DNA of 64,000 bases from Rhizobium leguminosarum (GTDB lineage: Bacteria; Pseudomonadota; Alphaproteobacteria; Rhizobiales; Rhizobiaceae). Positions 29,765 to 38,189 of this stretch are shown piece after piece. Numbering within the stretch: position 1 is the stretch's first letter; each line of letters opens with the position of its first letter. Made by a program: the position numbers and the translations under genes. The stretch lies in the NCBI RefSeq assembly GCF_002953715.1, contig NZ_CP025012.1, positions 992,001 to 1,056,000 on the forward strand. The letters run 5' to 3'. Below the pieces are notes generated by a model, which saw only the letters and a list, made by a program, of their open reading frames with translations, was not told the DNA's origin and ran no database searches.

Positions 29765-30313
29765 TCAGCGAGCGGTGAATTGCTCGCAGCCGGCTTCCGT
29801 CAGGAAGTTGCGCGCGGCCTCATCGAAGCTCGCCTGCGGCGCCAGCGTCCGCAGCACGGCATAACCATCCGGCCGTGCCATTTCCACCAGGATCGCCTGC
29901 TGCAGCTCCTGCGGCAGGTTTTTGCGCAGGTCGGTCAGCTGGATCGGACTGCCGGCCAGCACATCGAGCGCACCGCCGACCGACGTCCTGTCGTTCATGC
30001 TGAACACCTCGTTGGAGGCGCTGTCGTAGATGGCGATCGACCAGAAGGGCACATTGCCCTTGGCGGTGAAATGCACCGGCGCATCCTCGACATCGAAGGA
30101 GCAGACGGCGGTGCGCACGAAGGGGTCGCCATTGGCAAGCCCGGCTTCGTCATACTGGTTGCCGAGCAGGTAGAAATTATTGAGGTCGCCCTCTGCCTCC
30201 ACGCGGGTTGCCGCATCCTTGCCGGTGAAATGCGGCAGCGACAGGATGATGATGAGATGCAGCAGGGCTGCGCCGAAAAGACCGGTCAGGACGGCGAAGA
30301 ATATCCTAAGCAT
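29765..30313 (-). CDS. DUF1254 domain-containing protein
   Basis: This 182-residue protein has an N-terminal hydrophobic anchor (MLRIFFAVLTGLFGAALLHLIIIL). The domain YLLGNQYDEAGLANGDPFVRTAVCSFDVEDAPVHFTA resembles DUF1254. In larger proteins DUF1254 and DUF1214 occur together; here they are two genes. Its ATG overlaps the end of the DUF1214 gene by eight bases, so the two products are probably made and work together at the membrane. Function unknown. Confidence 0.72.
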   Translation of the reverse strand: MLRIFFAVLTGLFGAALLHLIIILSLPHFTGKDAATRVEAEGDLNNFYLLGNQYDEAGLANGDPFVRTAVCSFDVEDAPVHFTAKGNVPFWSIAIYDSASNEVFSMNDRTSVGGALDVLAGSPIQLTDLRKNLPQELQQAILVEMARPDGYAVLRTLAPQASFDEAARNFLTEAGCEQFTAR

Positions 30314-30893
30314 TGCCGCATCCGGTCTTGGTGAGTTTCGGCATGGCGAGGTCGATCACGCCGGAACTGCCGGCGGTCGGTGTGTCGAACAGTGTCAGCA
30401 CCAGCCGGAAAGTGCCCGCCTGTGGCAAGGCCAGCCAGTTGCCCGGCTGCGCCGCGGCGGAGATCTCGATCGAGAAACTGCTGTCTTGCTGGCGCAGCAC
30501 CGTCCAGGAATTGAGCGCTGCGGGATGCCCGGTCGTCACCGCTGCCGGATTGCCGCCATTGTCGGCGGTAAACAGGGTCCAGAGCCGGGCAGGCGGTGTC
30601 TGCCCGCTGATGCGGTAGCGGCAGCCGGCATTCAGCCGCGCACCGTCGTCGTCGACGCTCGCCGTGAAGGTCAGCCCCTCGGCGCTGCCATAGAGCAGCT
30701 TGCCGGCGCGCGCCCGGTGCGACTTGGCATAGGGATCGGCCTCGACCGTCTGCAATGCCGGAAAGGCCTCCCAGGCGCCGAGCTTGATCGCCCCGAAACC
30801 CTGTGTCGCATCCAGCGCATAAAGCGAAATCATGATCCCGCCGCCGAAGGCGACGATCAGCGTGATCGCGATAAAGAGGGGGAATCGAAACAC
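30306..30893 (-). CDS. DUF1214 domain-containing protein
   Basis: From the GTG at 30893, with AAGG upstream, the protein has 195 residues. It has an N-terminal membrane segment (FPLFIAITLIVAFGGGIMISLYAL) and a beta-rich domain: YAKSHRARAGKLLYGSAEGLTF, CRYRISGQTPPARLWTLFTAD, LNSWTVLRQQDSSFSIEIS and GNWLALPQAGTFRLVLTLFD. This is the DUF1214 pattern. It is first in a two-gene operon with the DUF1254 gene. The frame is open to 31043 but the extra part lacks support. Confidence 0.72.
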   Translation of the reverse strand: MFRFPLFIAITLIVAFGGGIMISLYALDATQGFGAIKLGAWEAFPALQTVEADPYAKSHRARAGKLLYGSAEGLTFTASVDDDGARLNAGCRYRISGQTPPARLWTLFTADNGGNPAAVTTGHPAALNSWTVLRQQDSSFSIEISAAAQPGNWLALPQAGTFRLVLTLFDTPTAGSSGVIDLAMPKLTKTGCGNA

Positions 30894-31032
30894 GTCAAGA
30901 CCTTGGAAACCATATCGGATGAAAGGGTTACCACTGATTCTGGCAGGGTGGAATGCCGGGCAGTGACATGAGCGCTGATTGATCCACGTTATGCAAAGTG
31001 CGGCAACGGGGCTGTCCGGTTTGCGCGAATGG

Positions 31033-31210
31033 CTGCCCCTCACCCTAACCCTCTCCCCGTAAACGGGGCGAGGGGACGTGCCCTACGAGAGGTGTGCGGG
31101 GAACGGAGAGGTGGCAACATGGTCCCTTCGCCCCGTTTACGGGGGTCCGAAGGACGGGTCGAGACCTGTGGCTCGACCCCGGCTGGTGGCGGCAGCCGGA
31201 TGAGGGGCAG
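31033..31210. repeat. Large palindromic intergenic element (RIME-like)
   Basis: The outer arms CTGCCCCTCA (31033-31042) and TGAGGGGCAG (31201-31210) enclose inner 23-base arms at 31055-31077 and 31122-31144. The inner arms match at 22 of 23 positions (core CCCCGTAAACGGGGCGA). The 178-base element sits just after the penicillin-binding protein gene. The name RIME-like is by analogy. Confidence 0.8.
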
Positions 31211-31229
31211 TCCGGCAATCCCCTGGGCG

Positions 31230-33428
31230 CTACTCCGCGCTCGCCACCTTCGCCGGCGCGAGCGGGGCGGCATCCTTCAGCTTCTCGCCGAGCTTCTTGA
31301 GGATGTCAGTCGATTGAACCGAGAGCATGCGCGGCCGGATAAGCTGCGGCAATCCGTCCTGCGGCTTGGCGGCGGCGGTCTTGGCGAGATCCTTTTCCGA
31401 GGGCAGGGGGTTTTCGATGCCGGGGATGGCCCGCAGCGTGACACCTTGATGGGCGTAGTCCATGGCGCGCTTGAAGGTCATCGCCGGCAGCGAGCCGCCG
31501 GTCATCTCGTTGGTCGAGGTATAGTCGTCATTGCCGAACCAGACGGCGCAGGTGTAATTGCCGGTGAAGCCGACGAACCAGGCGTCGCGATAGGCCTGGG
31601 TCGTACCGGTCTTGCCGGCTGTCACGATGCCGTTGTCGAGGGCTGCCTTGCGCGCCGTGCCCACATAGGGAACGCGCGATAACATCTGGTTCATATAGGC
31701 ATCGGCCTTTTCGGAGAGCACGCGTTTCGGCGCCGGCTCGTCGCGGTCGAAATCGTAGAGCACGTCACCATCGTAATCGAGGATCTGGGTGATGCCGTGG
31801 CGACGCGACTGGTAGCCGCCGGCCGGGAAGGTGGCGTAGGCCGTCGCCTGGTCGAGCACCGTCACCTCGGAGGTGCCGATCGGGATGGTGACGTCGTCGC
31901 GGATCGGCGTTTCGACGCCGAGGTTCTTCGCCATTGCCCGGATCGGCTGAATGCCGAGCTTTTCCTTGGCGAGCCGCACCGGCACGGTGTTGATCGACTG
32001 GGCGATCGCGGTCTCGAGCGTGATGCGGCCGGCATAGCGGTTCGCATAATTATGCGGGCTCCAATTGCCCCAGGAGATCGGCGCGTCGACGATCGTCGTC
32101 TGCGGCGTCATCCCGCTCTCCATCGCCACCGAATAAGTGTAGACCTTGAAGGAGGAGCCCGGCTGGCGTAGCGCCCTGGTGGCGCGGTTGAACTGGCTCT
32201 CGCCATAATCCCGGCCGCCGACCATGGCGCGCACCGCACCACCGTTCTCGATCATCACCATCGCGCCCTGCTTGGCGTGATAGGCCTCGCCATATTCGCG
32301 CAATGACGTCTCGACCGAATCCTCGGCCGCCTGCTGGATGCCCATGTCGATCGTCGTGCGCACGATCAGTGAATGCTGGTGGAAACGCGGTGAAAGCCGC
32401 TGCACCTCGTCGAAAGCCCAGTCGAGGAAGAAATCGGGCGATTCCACCTCGTTGCGGTCGACGACGGTGGCCGGATTGCGCCTGGCGGCGATGACCTGGC
32501 CCTCGGTCATCAACCCGCTTTGGACCAGATTGGTCAGCACTTCGTTGGCGCGGGCACGCGCCGCCGGCAGGTTGACATGCGGCGCATATTTGGCCGGCGC
32601 CTTGAACAGGCCGGCAAGCATGGCGGATTCGGCAAGGTTCACATCGGTGATGTTCTTGCCGAAATAAAACTGTGCCGCTGCCGCTGCGCCGAAGGTGCCG
32701 CCGCCCATATAGGCGCGGTCGAGATAGGTGGAGAGGATTTCCTTCTTGGAAAGATTCGCCTCGAGCCACAATGCCAGGAACGCCTCGGTGACCTTGCGGT
32801 CGATCGAGCGTTCATTGGACAGGAACAGGTTCTTGGCGAGCTGCTGGGTCAGCGTCGAGCCGCCTTGGACGACTTCGCCGGCGCGTGCATTCTCGCTCAT
32901 GGCGCGGAAGAGGCCGATGAAATCGATGCCGAAATGGTCGAAGAAGCGCCGGTCCTCGGTGGCGATCACCGATTTGATCAGCGAATCCGGCAGCTCGTCG
33001 ATCGGCACGGAATTCTGGTGGATGACGCCGCGATGGCCGATGACGTTGCCGTAGCGGTCGGTGAAGGTGACGGCGAAATCGCCGCGGTTGCGCCAGTCCT
33101 CCTTGGTCGCCTCGAAGGCGGGCTGGGCCAGCAGCAGCATCAGCACCGAGCCGGCCGCCCCGAGCGTCAGCCCTTCGCCGGCAAGTTCGAAGACCATGCG
33201 TTTCCAGCCGCGCACGCGGAAGTGGCGGAAGAAGATGGTGATGTCTTCCCAGATCTCGGCGGCGCGGAAGCCGGCGTTCCAGACGGTCGAATCGATCCAG
33301 GAATCGATGCGCAGCAGAATGTGACGGCTCTTCGCCGGCCGCTTTTCCGCCGCCTCATTCGCCGCTTTTCCGGGCCTGTTTTCTGGCCCGTTTTCTGGCC
33401 CATTTCCTGGGTTGTCCGGATCCTGCAC
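31230..33428 (-). CDS. Penicillin-binding protein 1A family transglycosylase/transpeptidase
   Basis: This 732-residue bifunctional enzyme makes peptidoglycan at the outer face of the inner membrane. One helix (about residues 85-105) anchors it. The GT51 domain has ATEDRRFFDHFGID (catalytic Glu) and QGGSTLTQQLAKNLFLS. The transpeptidase domain has SxxK in RQPGSSFKVYTYS, SIN in AQSINTVPV and KTG in AGKTGTTQAYRDAWFVGF. The N-terminal tail has an imperfect repeat of NGPEN, followed by basic residues. Its promoter region is shared with the divergent YcgN-type gene. Confidence 0.92.
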   Translation of the reverse strand: MQDPDNPGNGPENGPENRPGKAANEAAEKRPAKSRHILLRIDSWIDSTVWNAGFRAAEIWEDITIFFRHFRVRGWKRMVFELAGEGLTLGAAGSVLMLLLAQPAFEATKEDWRNRGDFAVTFTDRYGNVIGHRGVIHQNSVPIDELPDSLIKSVIATEDRRFFDHFGIDFIGLFRAMSENARAGEVVQGGSTLTQQLAKNLFLSNERSIDRKVTEAFLALWLEANLSKKEILSTYLDRAYMGGGTFGAAAAAQFYFGKNITDVNLAESAMLAGLFKAPAKYAPHVNLPAARARANEVLTNLVQSGLMTEGQVIAARRNPATVVDRNEVESPDFFLDWAFDEVQRLSPRFHQHSLIVRTTIDMGIQQAAEDSVETSLREYGEAYHAKQGAMVMIENGGAVRAMVGGRDYGESQFNRATRALRQPGSSFKVYTYSVAMESGMTPQTTIVDAPISWGNWSPHNYANRYAGRITLETAIAQSINTVPVRLAKEKLGIQPIRAMAKNLGVETPIRDDVTIPIGTSEVTVLDQATAYATFPAGGYQSRRHGITQILDYDGDVLYDFDRDEPAPKRVLSEKADAYMNQMLSRVPYVGTARKAALDNGIVTAGKTGTTQAYRDAWFVGFTGNYTCAVWFGNDDYTSTNEMTGGSLPAMTFKRAMDYAHQGVTLRAIPGIENPLPSEKDLAKTAAAKPQDGLPQLIRPRMLSVQSTDILKKLGEKLKDAAPLAPAKVASAE

Positions 33429-33502
33429 GTCCTGTATTCCCGCCTGATCGCGCTTCGGTCATCTCCGACGAAAGCGCGAGGCCCGCATATGGCCGCAAAT
33501 CT

Positions 33503-33539
33503 CTCCGATACCAGGAGAGAATTCTCCGAGTACCAGGAG
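33503..33539. promoter_or_regulatory. Tandem operator-like repeat in divergent promoter region
   Basis: CTCCGATACCAGGAG (33503-33517) and CTCCGAGTACCAGGAG (33524-33539) start 21 bases apart, two helical turns. Each is itself an imperfect palindrome. They lie between the penicillin-binding protein gene and the YcgN-like gene. Confidence 0.5.
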
Positions 33540-33630
33540 TATACTGAAGGATTGATTGATTTTGCGGCCGATAACAAGAGAGATGCATAAGGGTCACGCG
33601 AATTTGCGGCCGCTGTTGCATGAAACGACG

Positions 33631-34107
33631 ATGAACGATCTGCCCTTCTGGAAGAGCAAGACGCTGGCCGAAATGACCGTCACCGAGTGGGAAAGCCTCT
33701 GCGACGGCTGCGGCCTCTGTTGTCTCAACAAGATCGAGGAATGGGATAGCGGCGATATCTATTTCACCTCGGTCAGCTGCAAGCTGCTCGACGGCGAAAG
33801 CTGTCGCTGCTCCAGCTATGAGAACCGCTGGGATTTCGTGCCGGACTGCGTGCAACTGACCAAGGAGAACGTGCCCGATATCGCCTGGCTGCCGCCCACC
33901 TGTGGCTACCGGCTGGTCAATGAAGGCCGCGATCTCTACTGGTGGCACCCGCTCGTCTCCGGTGACCCGGAGACTGTCCATGCCGCCGGCATTTCCGCGC
34001 GAGGTCGCGCGATCAACGAAAATGAGATCGATCTCGACGATCTCGAGGACTATGTCGTCGACTGGCCGCTGACCGTGGGTGAGGAAAAGGACGAAGAGGA
34101 AGCCTAG
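33631..34107 (+). CDS. YcgN/UPF0260 family cysteine-cluster protein
   Basis: This 158-residue protein starts [36 protein letters not shown], the diagnostic UPF0260 opening. The Cys-rich sites ([31 protein letters not shown]) suggest zinc or iron-sulfur binding. It ends in an acidic tail. A start at 33586 is also in frame. Role unknown. A palindromic repeat follows directly after the stop. Confidence 0.88.
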   Translation: MNDLPFWKSKTLAEMTVTEWESLCDGCGLCCLNKIEEWDSGDIYFTSVSCKLLDGESCRCSSYENRWDFVPDCVQLTKENVPDIAWLPPTCGYRLVNEGRDLYWWHPLVSGDPETVHAAGISARGRAINENEIDLDDLEDYVVDWPLTVGEEKDEEEA

Positions 34108-34110
34108 AAC

Positions 34111-34153
34111 AGGATGATTTTAGGCCGGGTCGGCCTACGGCATCATGCTCTAG
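34111..34153. repeat. TTTTAGGCCG palindromic repeat, copy 1
   Basis: TAGGCCG-GGT-CGGCCTA lies inside GATGATT...CATCATGC, right after the YcgN-like stop. It is the same family as 35744-35790 and 57049-57094, and may act as a bidirectional terminator or transcript stabiliser. Confidence 0.82.
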
Positions 34154-34159
34154 GCGGGC

Positions 34160-34720
34160 TCAGGACTTTATTGCCGCGAGGAAGCGCCGAAGCTCCGTCT
34201 CTACATAGGTATCCACCGGCCCTTCGGCGCCAAAACCCCACCAGAGCAGCGAACCCTGCCATTGCGACAGCATCAGCCGGGCGATCGTCTCCGGTGCCTT
34301 CGTCGATCCGAAGCATTGCGCGATCGCCGCCGTCAGCACTATTCCCCAGGCAGCACCGCGGGCGCGCAATACCGGATCGCGGAAATCCTCGCGAAGCACC
34401 AGCAGTCCTTCGCCATAGGCGGCGGCATCGTCCCCGTAGTCCTGCGACAGGCCGACGAGCAGCGCGATGGCGCCCTCCGGGGTTTTCGGCACGGTCTCGG
34501 CAAGCCGTGCCGTTTCCGCATCGAGCCTGTCCCAGGCGTAAAGCAGCGCAGCGCGTAGCATCGCCGCCTTCGTTGCGAAACGCTGCACCAGCGTCGAGCC
34601 GGAAAGGCCGCTCGCTTTCGCCACCGCCGCAAAAGTCGCCGCTTCCGGCCCCTCGGCGTGGATCAGCGCCAGCACCATGGCGAGAAGCTGTTCATCGGAA
34701 ACTGTGCGGCGACGCGGCAT
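34160..34720 (-). CDS. TetR family transcriptional regulator
   Basis: This 186-residue protein starts MPRRRTVSDEQLLAMVLALIHAEG, with AAGAGGAA before the ATG. The helix-turn-helix is FAAVAKASGLSGSTLVQRFATKAAML; the rest is a helical ligand domain with two Trp near the end (WQGSLLWWGF). It is divergent from an SDR gene 106 bases away, with a clear palindrome between them, so it probably represses both. Confidence 0.86.
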   Translation of the reverse strand: MPRRRTVSDEQLLAMVLALIHAEGPEAATFAAVAKASGLSGSTLVQRFATKAAMLRAALLYAWDRLDAETARLAETVPKTPEGAIALLVGLSQDYGDDAAAYGEGLLVLREDFRDPVLRARGAAWGIVLTAAIAQCFGSTKAPETIARLMLSQWQGSLLWWGFGAEGPVDTYVETELRRFLAAIKS

Positions 34721-34748
34721 GAAATTCCTCTTGCATTCATCTCGAATG

Positions 34749-34766
34749 TAAACGATCATTCGTTTA
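34749..34766. promoter_or_regulatory. TetR operator candidate
   Basis: TAAACGA-TCAT-TCGTTTA is an 18-base perfect palindrome (7-bp arms), 28 bases upstream of the TetR start and about 60 bases before the SDR. Size, symmetry and place fit a TetR-family operator. Confidence 0.7.
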
Positions 34767-34826
34767 TATACAAGGGGTGCGCCGGCTGAACTGGGCGCAC
34801 TCCGTTCTAGCGTGGAGGATGGAGAA

Positions 34827-35741
34827 GTGACAGCGAACTTGAGGGAGAAAGTGGCCTTGGTGGCAGGTGCCACGCGCGGCGCCGGCCGAGGCATCGCGGT
34901 GGAACTCGGCGCCGCCGGCGCCACCGTTTACGTGACGGGGCGCACGACGCGCGCTCAGCAATCCGAATATATGAGACCGGAGACGATCGAGGAGACGGCC
35001 GAGTTGGTGACATCAGCCGGCGGCAGGGGCATTGCCGCGCAAGTGGACCATCTCGTCGAGGAACAGGTCGAGGCGCTGGTCGCCCGCATCCGCGGCGAAG
35101 CCGGCCGGCTCGATATTCTCGTCAACGACATCTGGGGCGGCGAGAAACTGTTCGAATGGGACAAGGCCGTCTGGGAGCATTCGCTGGACAAGGGCCTGCG
35201 CATGCTGCGGCTCGGCATCGAGACGCATCTGATTACCGCCCACTACGCCTTGCCGCTGATGATCGAGCGGCCCGGCGGGCTGCTGGTGGAGATGACCGAC
35301 GGCACGGCCGAATACAATGCCACCCATTATCGGCTGTCGCCCTTTTACGACCTCGTCAAAACGGGTGTCACCCGGATGGCCTGGGCGCATGCGCAAGATT
35401 TGGCGAAACACGGCGCCACCGCCGTTTCGATCACACCCGGTTGGCTGCGCTCCGAAATGATGCTGGATGCTTACGGCGTCAGCGAGGAGAACTGGCGCGA
35501 GGCGACGAAGATACAGCCGCATTTCGCTATTTCCGAAACCCCGTATTTCGTCGGCCGCGCCGTTGCCGCTATCGCTGCCGATCCCGACCGCGCCCGCTGG
35601 AACGGACAATCGCTATCGAGCGGCGCGATCGCCAAGACCTATGGCTTCGATGATATCGACGGTTCGCGGCCGGATTGCTGGCGCTACATGGTGGAAGTGC
35701 AGGAGCCTGGCAAACCGGCTGACGTAACGGGTTATCGCTAG
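34827..35741 (+). CDS. Short-chain dehydrogenase/reductase
   Basis: This SDR (304 residues from GTG 34827; GTG 34812 adds five) has VAGATRGAGRGIAVELG as the cofactor loop and YDLVKTG as the Y-x3-K active site. GRTTRAQQ in the second strand region suggests NADP preference. The segment NDIWGGEKLFEWD is specific to a subgroup of bacterial SDRs of unknown substrate. It is divergent from the TetR gene and likely its target. A palindromic repeat follows the stop. Confidence 0.83.
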   Translation: MTANLREKVALVAGATRGAGRGIAVELGAAGATVYVTGRTTRAQQSEYMRPETIEETAELVTSAGGRGIAAQVDHLVEEQVEALVARIRGEAGRLDILVNDIWGGEKLFEWDKAVWEHSLDKGLRMLRLGIETHLITAHYALPLMIERPGGLLVEMTDGTAEYNATHYRLSPFYDLVKTGVTRMAWAHAQDLAKHGATAVSITPGWLRSEMMLDAYGVSEENWREATKIQPHFAISETPYFVGRAVAAIAADPDRARWNGQSLSSGAIAKTYGFDDIDGSRPDCWRYMVEVQEPGKPADVTGYR

Positions 35742-35743
35742 AG

Positions 35744-35790
35744 GAGCATGATTTTAGGCCGGATCGGCCTAAAATCTGAATTGGAGCATG
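35744..35790. repeat. TTTTAGGCCG palindromic repeat, copy 2
   Basis: GATTTTAGGCCG (35750-35761) and CGGCCTAAAATC (35765-35776) are perfect 12-bp arms with a GAT loop, flanked by GGAGCATG on both sides. It lies between the SDR stop and the convergent desaturase stop. Confidence 0.9.
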
Positions 35791-35814
35791 TCGTCCGAAC
35801 CGCTCTCGAGCCCG

Positions 35815-36933
35815 TTACCGGGCGGCGGCGAGGCGCGCTGCATCGCGAAACGAGACCAGTCGCTTCGTCTGCTCGTCCCACAGCACCAGCTTGACGCAAC
35901 GAAGGCTTTCCATGAGCGTGATGCGGCCCATATCGGCAAGCTCAGGATGGTCTCGCAGCACCTCCGGCAGCCGGTAGTAGGGCACCCGGCTCGACAGATG
36001 ATGCACGTGGTGGATGCCGATATTGCCGGTGATCCAGCGCAGCACTGGCGGCAGGTCGTAATGCGAGGCACCATGGAGGGCCGCATGCTGGAACTGCCAG
36101 TCCGGCTTCTTCGACCAATGGGTCTCCTCGAATTGATGCTGCACATAGAACAACCAGACGCCGGCAGCACCTGCCAGAAGAACGGTCGGCAGATGCACCA
36201 GTAAAAACGGGACGATCCCGACCGCCCAGATCAGCAGCGCGGCGACCAGTGCGATGGCAAGATTGGTCGCCATGGTCGAAACCCAGGGCAGGGCGCCGGA
36301 GCGCATCATGCCGAAAGGCAGGCGCTGCTTGAAGAGGAACAGCCATGCCGGTCCGATCCCGAACATCACGATCGGGTGCCGGTAGAGCCGGTAGCCAAGC
36401 CGGCCCCAGCGCGACAGCGCGTTGTATTCGGCGATAGTCAGCGTTTCGATGTCGCCAACGCCGCGTTCGTCCAGGTTTCCAGCCGAGGCGTGGTGTTCCG
36501 CATGCGCCCGGCGCCAATAGTCGTAGGGGGTCAGCGTCAGGATGCCGATCGTGCGTCCAACCCAGTCGTCGACGCGGCGATGGGCGAAAAACGAGCCGTG
36601 GCCGCAATCATGCTGGATCATGAACAGCCGGAGCAGGAAGGCGGCGGCGGGAAGGACGAGGATCAAGCCGGGCCAGAAGCTGTAATGAACCGCTGCCCAG
36701 GCGGCAGCCCAGAACAGCGCGAAAGGGATGACGGTGACGACAAGCTCGAAAGCGCTGCGTCCGGCTCGTGGCTGGCGATATCCGGCAAGGATCTTCAACC
36801 AGCGTTTTTCAGCGAAAAGCTCCGCATTCGCCCGGGATCGCTCAGGGGTTTCGTTCTCCGGGTTTTCGTCAGACTCGCCCAAAGGGGCCACTTGGGTTTC
36901 CTCGCACTCGCTGCGGCGCGCAGATTCGATCAC
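35815..36933 (-). CDS. Fatty acid desaturase (delta-12/omega-6 type)
   Basis: This 372-residue membrane enzyme introduces a double bond into acyl chains using a di-iron centre. The three His boxes are HDCGH (about 112), HAEHH (about 148) and HHVHH (about 316), with four to five hydrophobic helices between. The order FMIQHDCGHGSFF and WFYVQHQFEETHW-like FYVQHQFEETHW is typical of bacterial omega-6 desaturases. The GTG start at 36933 overlaps the stop of a 38-codon ORF (GTGA). No independent ribosome site is clear, which points to coupled translation. Confidence 0.88.
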   Translation of the reverse strand: MIESARRSECEETQVAPLGESDENPENETPERSRANAELFAEKRWLKILAGYRQPRAGRSAFELVVTVIPFALFWAAAWAAVHYSFWPGLILVLPAAAFLLRLFMIQHDCGHGSFFAHRRVDDWVGRTIGILTLTPYDYWRRAHAEHHASAGNLDERGVGDIETLTIAEYNALSRWGRLGYRLYRHPIVMFGIGPAWLFLFKQRLPFGMMRSGALPWVSTMATNLAIALVAALLIWAVGIVPFLLVHLPTVLLAGAAGVWLFYVQHQFEETHWSKKPDWQFQHAALHGASHYDLPPVLRWITGNIGIHHVHHLSSRVPYYRLPEVLRDHPELADMGRITLMESLRCVKLVLWDEQTKRLVSFRDAARLAAAR

Positions 36934-37046
36934 AGAGTGACGCCGTGAAAGGCCGCGATGGCCGAAAGGCCGAGTGCAATCACCACGGCCGAGCGAATGA
37001 GGAAGAGCGGATAGTCGAAGTGGTACATTGTATGAAGAGTGGGCAT
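36930..37046 (-). CDS. Small single-pass membrane protein coupled to the desaturase gene
   Basis: This 38-codon ORF starts MPTLHTMYHFDYPLFLIRS and then has a hydrophobic helix AVVIALGLSAIAAFHG ending VTL. The TGA stop shares bases with the GTG start of the desaturase (GTGA). AAAGGA lies about 11 bases before the first ATG; a second ATG six codons in is possible. It could be a real small membrane partner or a leader ORF controlling desaturase translation. Confidence 0.55.
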   Translation of the reverse strand: MPTLHTMYHFDYPLFLIRSAVVIALGLSAIAAFHGVTL

Positions 37047-37175
37047 GGTTGCAGCAATTCCTTTTTCGAGAACATGTCAATGGGTGATGATGTCACGCCG
37101 GCGCGCCGACAGGACACGCTATCACTTGCGCTGTTATGCGCAGCGAGGGCGAGAGCGGCGACTCGATAAGAGGTT

Positions 37176-37319
37176 CTATTTCTTTGGAGCACTGCCCTGC
37201 GGCGCGGTTTTGGTCGCCGTCTTCATCTGGTTGGCGAATGTGCTTTCCACCTTCGCTTCCTGCTTGTCCTTCTTCGGCTTCCGGACCTCGCGATTGCTTC
37301 TTACCTGTCCTTTTGCCAT
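37176..37319 (-). CDS. Small basic protein, unknown
   Basis: This 47-residue protein starts MAKGQVRSNREVRKPKKDKQ and ends TAPQGSAPKK. GGGAG precedes the ATG by nine bases. Short proteins opening MAKGQxRSNREx+KPK are widespread in proteobacteria; no function is known. Strongly basic and probably unstructured. It lies upstream of the desaturase unit on the same strand. Confidence 0.65.
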   Translation of the reverse strand: MAKGQVRSNREVRKPKKDKQEAKVESTFANQMKTATKTAPQGSAPKK

Positions 37320-37694
37320 GGATAAAATCTCCCTTTAGATCGAAATTGAAAGCCGCAGCCTGCGTGGTATTCGCCCCGTTTGTCGGTCGCGATCGGAGAT
37401 CGCGGGATCGTCATGAGGGGCAACCCGACAACACCGGGCCGCAGGGATGGAATGAAAATGATGCCTGCTGAAACCGCATCGCTGTCTGGAGGCGGATGAC
37501 CGGAGAGGTCACCGAAAGCCAAACCCGACGTTGAGACGGGACGTCACCATGCTTTCGCGATCGGGAAAATGGCGGGGGCCGGAAATCCGGTCACCGCAAA
37601 TGCCGCATCGGCCAAATCAGCGAGCCCTTGTTATAGAGTAAAATTGAGGTGCCATTAAGGCCGTCGCCGCAGGAAAGCCATATTTCCACAGGGC
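37320..37694. other. Intergenic region
   Basis: About 375 bases with no convincing gene. It holds a perfect 7-bp inverted repeat CGCGATC-GGA-GATCGCG at 37388-37404. Confidence 0.35.
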
Positions 37695-37786
37695 ATAACA
37701 CATGCCGCGCAAAATTATGCAGCGGTTTTGCGACAACGGCAAAAACAAAGACCTGAAGCGCGAGGAGCGAGCCTGAAAGATTGCGA
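37695..37786. repeat. Dispersed repeat of about 95 bases, copy 2
   Basis: CATGCCGCGCAAAA, then TGCAGCGGTTTTGCGACAAC, then AAAAACAAAGACCTGAAGCG and GGAGCGAGCCTGAAAGATTG. It matches the copy at 27018-27116 in opposite orientation. It begins an ATG-frame of 24 codons that I take as accidental. Confidence 0.88.
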
Positions 37787-37791
37787 CCACC

Positions 37792-38127
37792 TTAGTCATT
37801 CACGGGAAACAGGCGGATCAGCTTCGTTCTTTCCATCTCCGCCAGGCCTGATGTCGACATGATGCCGCGGGCCAAACAGAGTTCTATGTCCCGTCCGATA
37901 TCGAGCGGTACCAGCATACCGCCGGCCTTGAGCAGGCGGTCTGTCATCGACAAAAGCAGATCCACTTTCGCCTGGCAGCCATCGATTTCCAGGAGCGCCA
38001 CCCGGCGCTCCTTGTCGATGTCTGCAAGATCCCTAGCCTGTTGCCGTTGTTGGTAAGCCCCGAATTGCACCCATCCGAAATAACCGGCCGTTGCGACGCA
38101 GATACAGAGCAAGAGGGTTTTTCGCAC
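37792..38127 (-). CDS. Membrane-anchored hypothetical protein
   Basis: This 111-residue protein begins with a hydrophobic signal/anchor (MRKTLLLCICVATAGYFGWVQF). A charged helical segment QQRQQARDLADIDKERRVALLE follows, then a more hydrophobic part with two Cys (GCQAKVDLLL, ELCLARG). I recognise no family. Single gene, followed by a dispersed repeat. Confidence 0.5.
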   Translation of the reverse strand: MRKTLLLCICVATAGYFGWVQFGAYQQRQQARDLADIDKERRVALLEIDGCQAKVDLLLSMTDRLLKAGGMLVPLDIGRDIELCLARGIMSTSGLAEMERTKLIRLFPVND

Positions 38128-38189
38128 GATAATCCTTCGGAGCCGGGAGGCTCGCTTGCCGGAGGATTTCCTGGTTTCTCCGAGTGACG

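Noticed and set aside
37705..37776. A 24-codon ORF starting MPRKIMQRF
   Set aside because: It is wholly inside a dispersed repeat and the other copy does not keep the frame.
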